A stretch of 7,281 bases of DNA. Origin: Syntrophaceae bacterium. GTDB lineage: Bacteria > Desulfobacterota > Syntrophia > Syntrophales > UBA5619. The stretch is from NCBI GenBank assembly GCA_919902745.1, contig CAKKRN010000313.1, positions 1-7,281 of the forward strand. Reading direction: 5' to 3'. The notes beneath the pieces are model-generated. The model did no database searches and was not told where the DNA came from. It saw only the letters and a list, made by a program, of their open reading frames with translations. The position numbers and the translations under genes were made by a program. How positions within the stretch are numbered: the first letter of the stretch is position 1; each line of letters starts with the position of its first letter. Below are positions 6,697 to 7,281 of the stretch, one piece after another.

Positions 6697-6793
6697 AAAA
6701 AGCACAGAAAAAGAAAGCAGTCAGAAAGAAGACAAATCCTCTCCTAAAGCAAATAGTATAAATATGCCTGAACAGAAGGTGCCGAATAAGTAG
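6683..6793 (+). CDS. Possible 36-aa Lys/Ser/Glu-rich peptide overlapping the preceding gene
   Basis: An ATG at 6683 lies 14 nt inside the end of the 70-codon gene and opens 36 codons to TAG at 6791-6793. The product is very hydrophilic (MNQNKKSTEKESSQKEDK at the start) with no recognisable domain. The only ribosome-binding signal is a weak GGACAGG that abuts the ATG, so expression would depend on coupling to the upstream gene. It may equally be a frameshifted former extension of that gene or chance, as A-rich DNA readily gives Lys/Glu/Ser-rich frames. Confidence 0.35.
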   Translation: MNQNKKSTEKESSQKEDKSSPKANSINMPEQKVPNK

Positions 6794-7096
6794 AATTTTA
6801 ATGCTGAGACATTGAAGCAGCCTCTCTTTTCATCCGGGCAACTTGGAATCTGGAAATAGGTTTCAGGAATAAATATAGTGATAGAACTACAATCAGAAAA
6901 AGGTGTCGATGGGACTCGTTGAAGTCATTTGTAAAAGTTAGGACTCATACTGCAGTGGTTGTGTAAAGAGTTTTGCTTTTTTCGGCAATACCCTTTCGAT
7001 CTGGTTTAGACAGCCTCCGCTGACTCCAGTGCTTGGTTAATGTTATCCCTGAATGGATTACCAGCGTTGCCAGATCGTACACCGGATCAACTTTTC
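6794..7096. other. AT-rich stretch without a recognisable gene
   Basis: No frame on either strand here combines reasonable length, a ribosome binding site and family resemblance. The minus strand from about 7098 to 6949 has two overlapping short open frames with protein-like composition, but I could not assign either. Small structures seen are an 8-bp inverted repeat, cgatctgg at 6997-7004 with ccagatcg at 7070-7077, and an 11-nt sequence, cggcaataccc at 6983-6993, repeated at 7149-7159. I read this region as decayed sequence. Confidence 0.5.
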
Positions 7097-7164
7097 AAGG
7101 AGGATCTAAAACGCAGGTCGTTGCATTTAACGGCAGCCCCAAAAGAGACGGCAATACCCCTTGA
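7097..7164 (+). pseudogene. Start-less N-terminal fragment of an NADPH-dependent FMN reductase-type flavoprotein
   Basis: A strong ribosome binding site AAGGAGGA (7097-7104) is followed by a frame encoding KTQVVAFNGSPKRDGNT (7108-7158), then an in-frame TGA at 7162-7164. The segment matches the first beta strand and FMN-phosphate loop (V-x-F-N-G-S-P-R/K-x-x-G-N-T) of the NADPH-dependent FMN reductase and iron-sulfur flavoprotein families, usually about 180-230 aa. There is no start codon: the sequence reads GGATCTAAAACG, just what loss of an ATG between TCT and AAA would leave. After N-T the coding sequence stops and a promoter for the next gene begins. A short remnant is therefore more likely than a real gene. 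Confidence 0.65.
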
Positions 7165-7189
7165 CAAAAGTTAACATGCAGGTTAACAT
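7161..7189 (+). promoter_or_regulatory. Promoter with embedded direct repeat upstream of the HigB-like gene
   Basis: TTGACA (7161-7166, perfect) and TAACAT (7184-7189) are 17 nt apart. Transcription would start near 7196, which is the first base of the GTG start codon. The spacer and -10 box contain two copies of GTTAACAT (7170-7177 and 7182-7189), a plausible binding site for an autoregulating antitoxin. Confidence 0.6.
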
Positions 7190-7195
7190 ATCGCC

Positions 7196-7281
7196 GTGAC
7201 TAGAACGATCATCTTCTACAGAACAGTGGATGGGAAATGCCCCGTCCAGGATTTTCTCGATGCCTTACCGGGCAAGGTGGC
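7196..7281 (+). CDS. HigB/RelE-type toxin (Gp49-like family), N-terminal fragment running off the window
   Basis: The first 28 codons are in the window and include IIFYRTVDGKCPVQDFL, which matches the start of the phage-derived Gp49-like/HigB family (R-x-I-x-F-Y-x-x-x-x-G-x-x-P-V-x-x-F-L-D). Members are ribosome-dependent mRNA endonucleases of about 110 aa, normally followed by an XRE-type antitoxin gene (higA). The GTG at 7196 is the only reasonable start, because an in-frame TAA lies four codons upstream and the nearby ATG at 7175 meets a stop after seven codons. No Shine-Dalgarno is at normal distance; an AGGT lies 12 nt away. With the predicted transcription start at the GTG, the mRNA may be leaderless. 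The catalytic residues and the antitoxin lie beyond the window. Confidence 0.72.
   Translation, partial: MTRTIIFYRTVDGKCPVQDFLDALPGKV

Noticed and set aside
6997..7077. Inverted repeat cgatctgg/ccagatcg as an integron attC site or insertion-sequence ends
   Set aside because: No GTTRRRY/RYYYAAC core sites, no transposase, and only 8 bp of pairing. It is probably chance.

Overview
The window looks like a chromosomal segment from a GC-rich Gram-negative bacterium, most likely a deltaproteobacterium in the broad sense (Desulfobacterota or a relative). This placement rests on three things: the gene order xseA-xseB-ispA-dxs-tlyA, a bacterial deoxyhypusine-synthase-like gene, and a palindromic 'ctgtccccgaaactcg' repeat of a kind I associate with that group. 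It is an inference from content; no taxonomic marker is present.

Positions 1-4448 are a tightly packed minus-strand operon. In transcription order it holds xseA and xseB (the two subunits of exonuclease VII), ispA (short-chain polyprenyl diphosphate synthase), dxs (first enzyme of the MEP isoprenoid pathway) and the first 19 codons of a tlyA-like gene that runs off the left edge. Neighbouring genes overlap by 20, 11 and 4 nt or are separated by 7 nt, so translational coupling is likely. dxs and ispA act at the entry and the chain-elongation steps of isoprenoid synthesis. xseAB is joined to them by operon structure, not by pathway.

Positions 4449-4768 form a divergent intergenic region. It carries a striking array: three direct copies of a 16-nt unit, a perfect 29-bp-arm palindrome, and inverted copies of the same unit. 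A good sigma70-type promoter follows, then the plus-strand gene for a deoxyhypusine synthase family protein (4769-5788). That gene converges on a minus-strand tRNA-Ala(CGC) gene (5920-5995), which has its own promoter and a strong intrinsic terminator.

From about 6126 rightward the sequence becomes a patchwork. It starts with the 3' remnant of an AbrB-type membrane protein gene, truncated at about 6326 where base composition drops to AT-rich. Next is a well-formed promoter with a structured leader driving a 70-codon lysine/glutamine-rich small protein, with an overlapping 36-codon reading frame after it. About 310 bases with no recognisable gene follow. Then come a start-less fragment of a flavoprotein N-terminus and, at the right edge, the start of a HigB/RelE-type toxin gene whose predicted transcript begins at its GTG start codon. 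This right end reads as an accessory region built from gene debris and small mobile-type genes.

No completely new multi-gene system is evident. The best leads are the inverted repeat array, the DHS-like enzyme, the small-protein locus with its leader hairpin, and the possibly leaderless toxin promoter.
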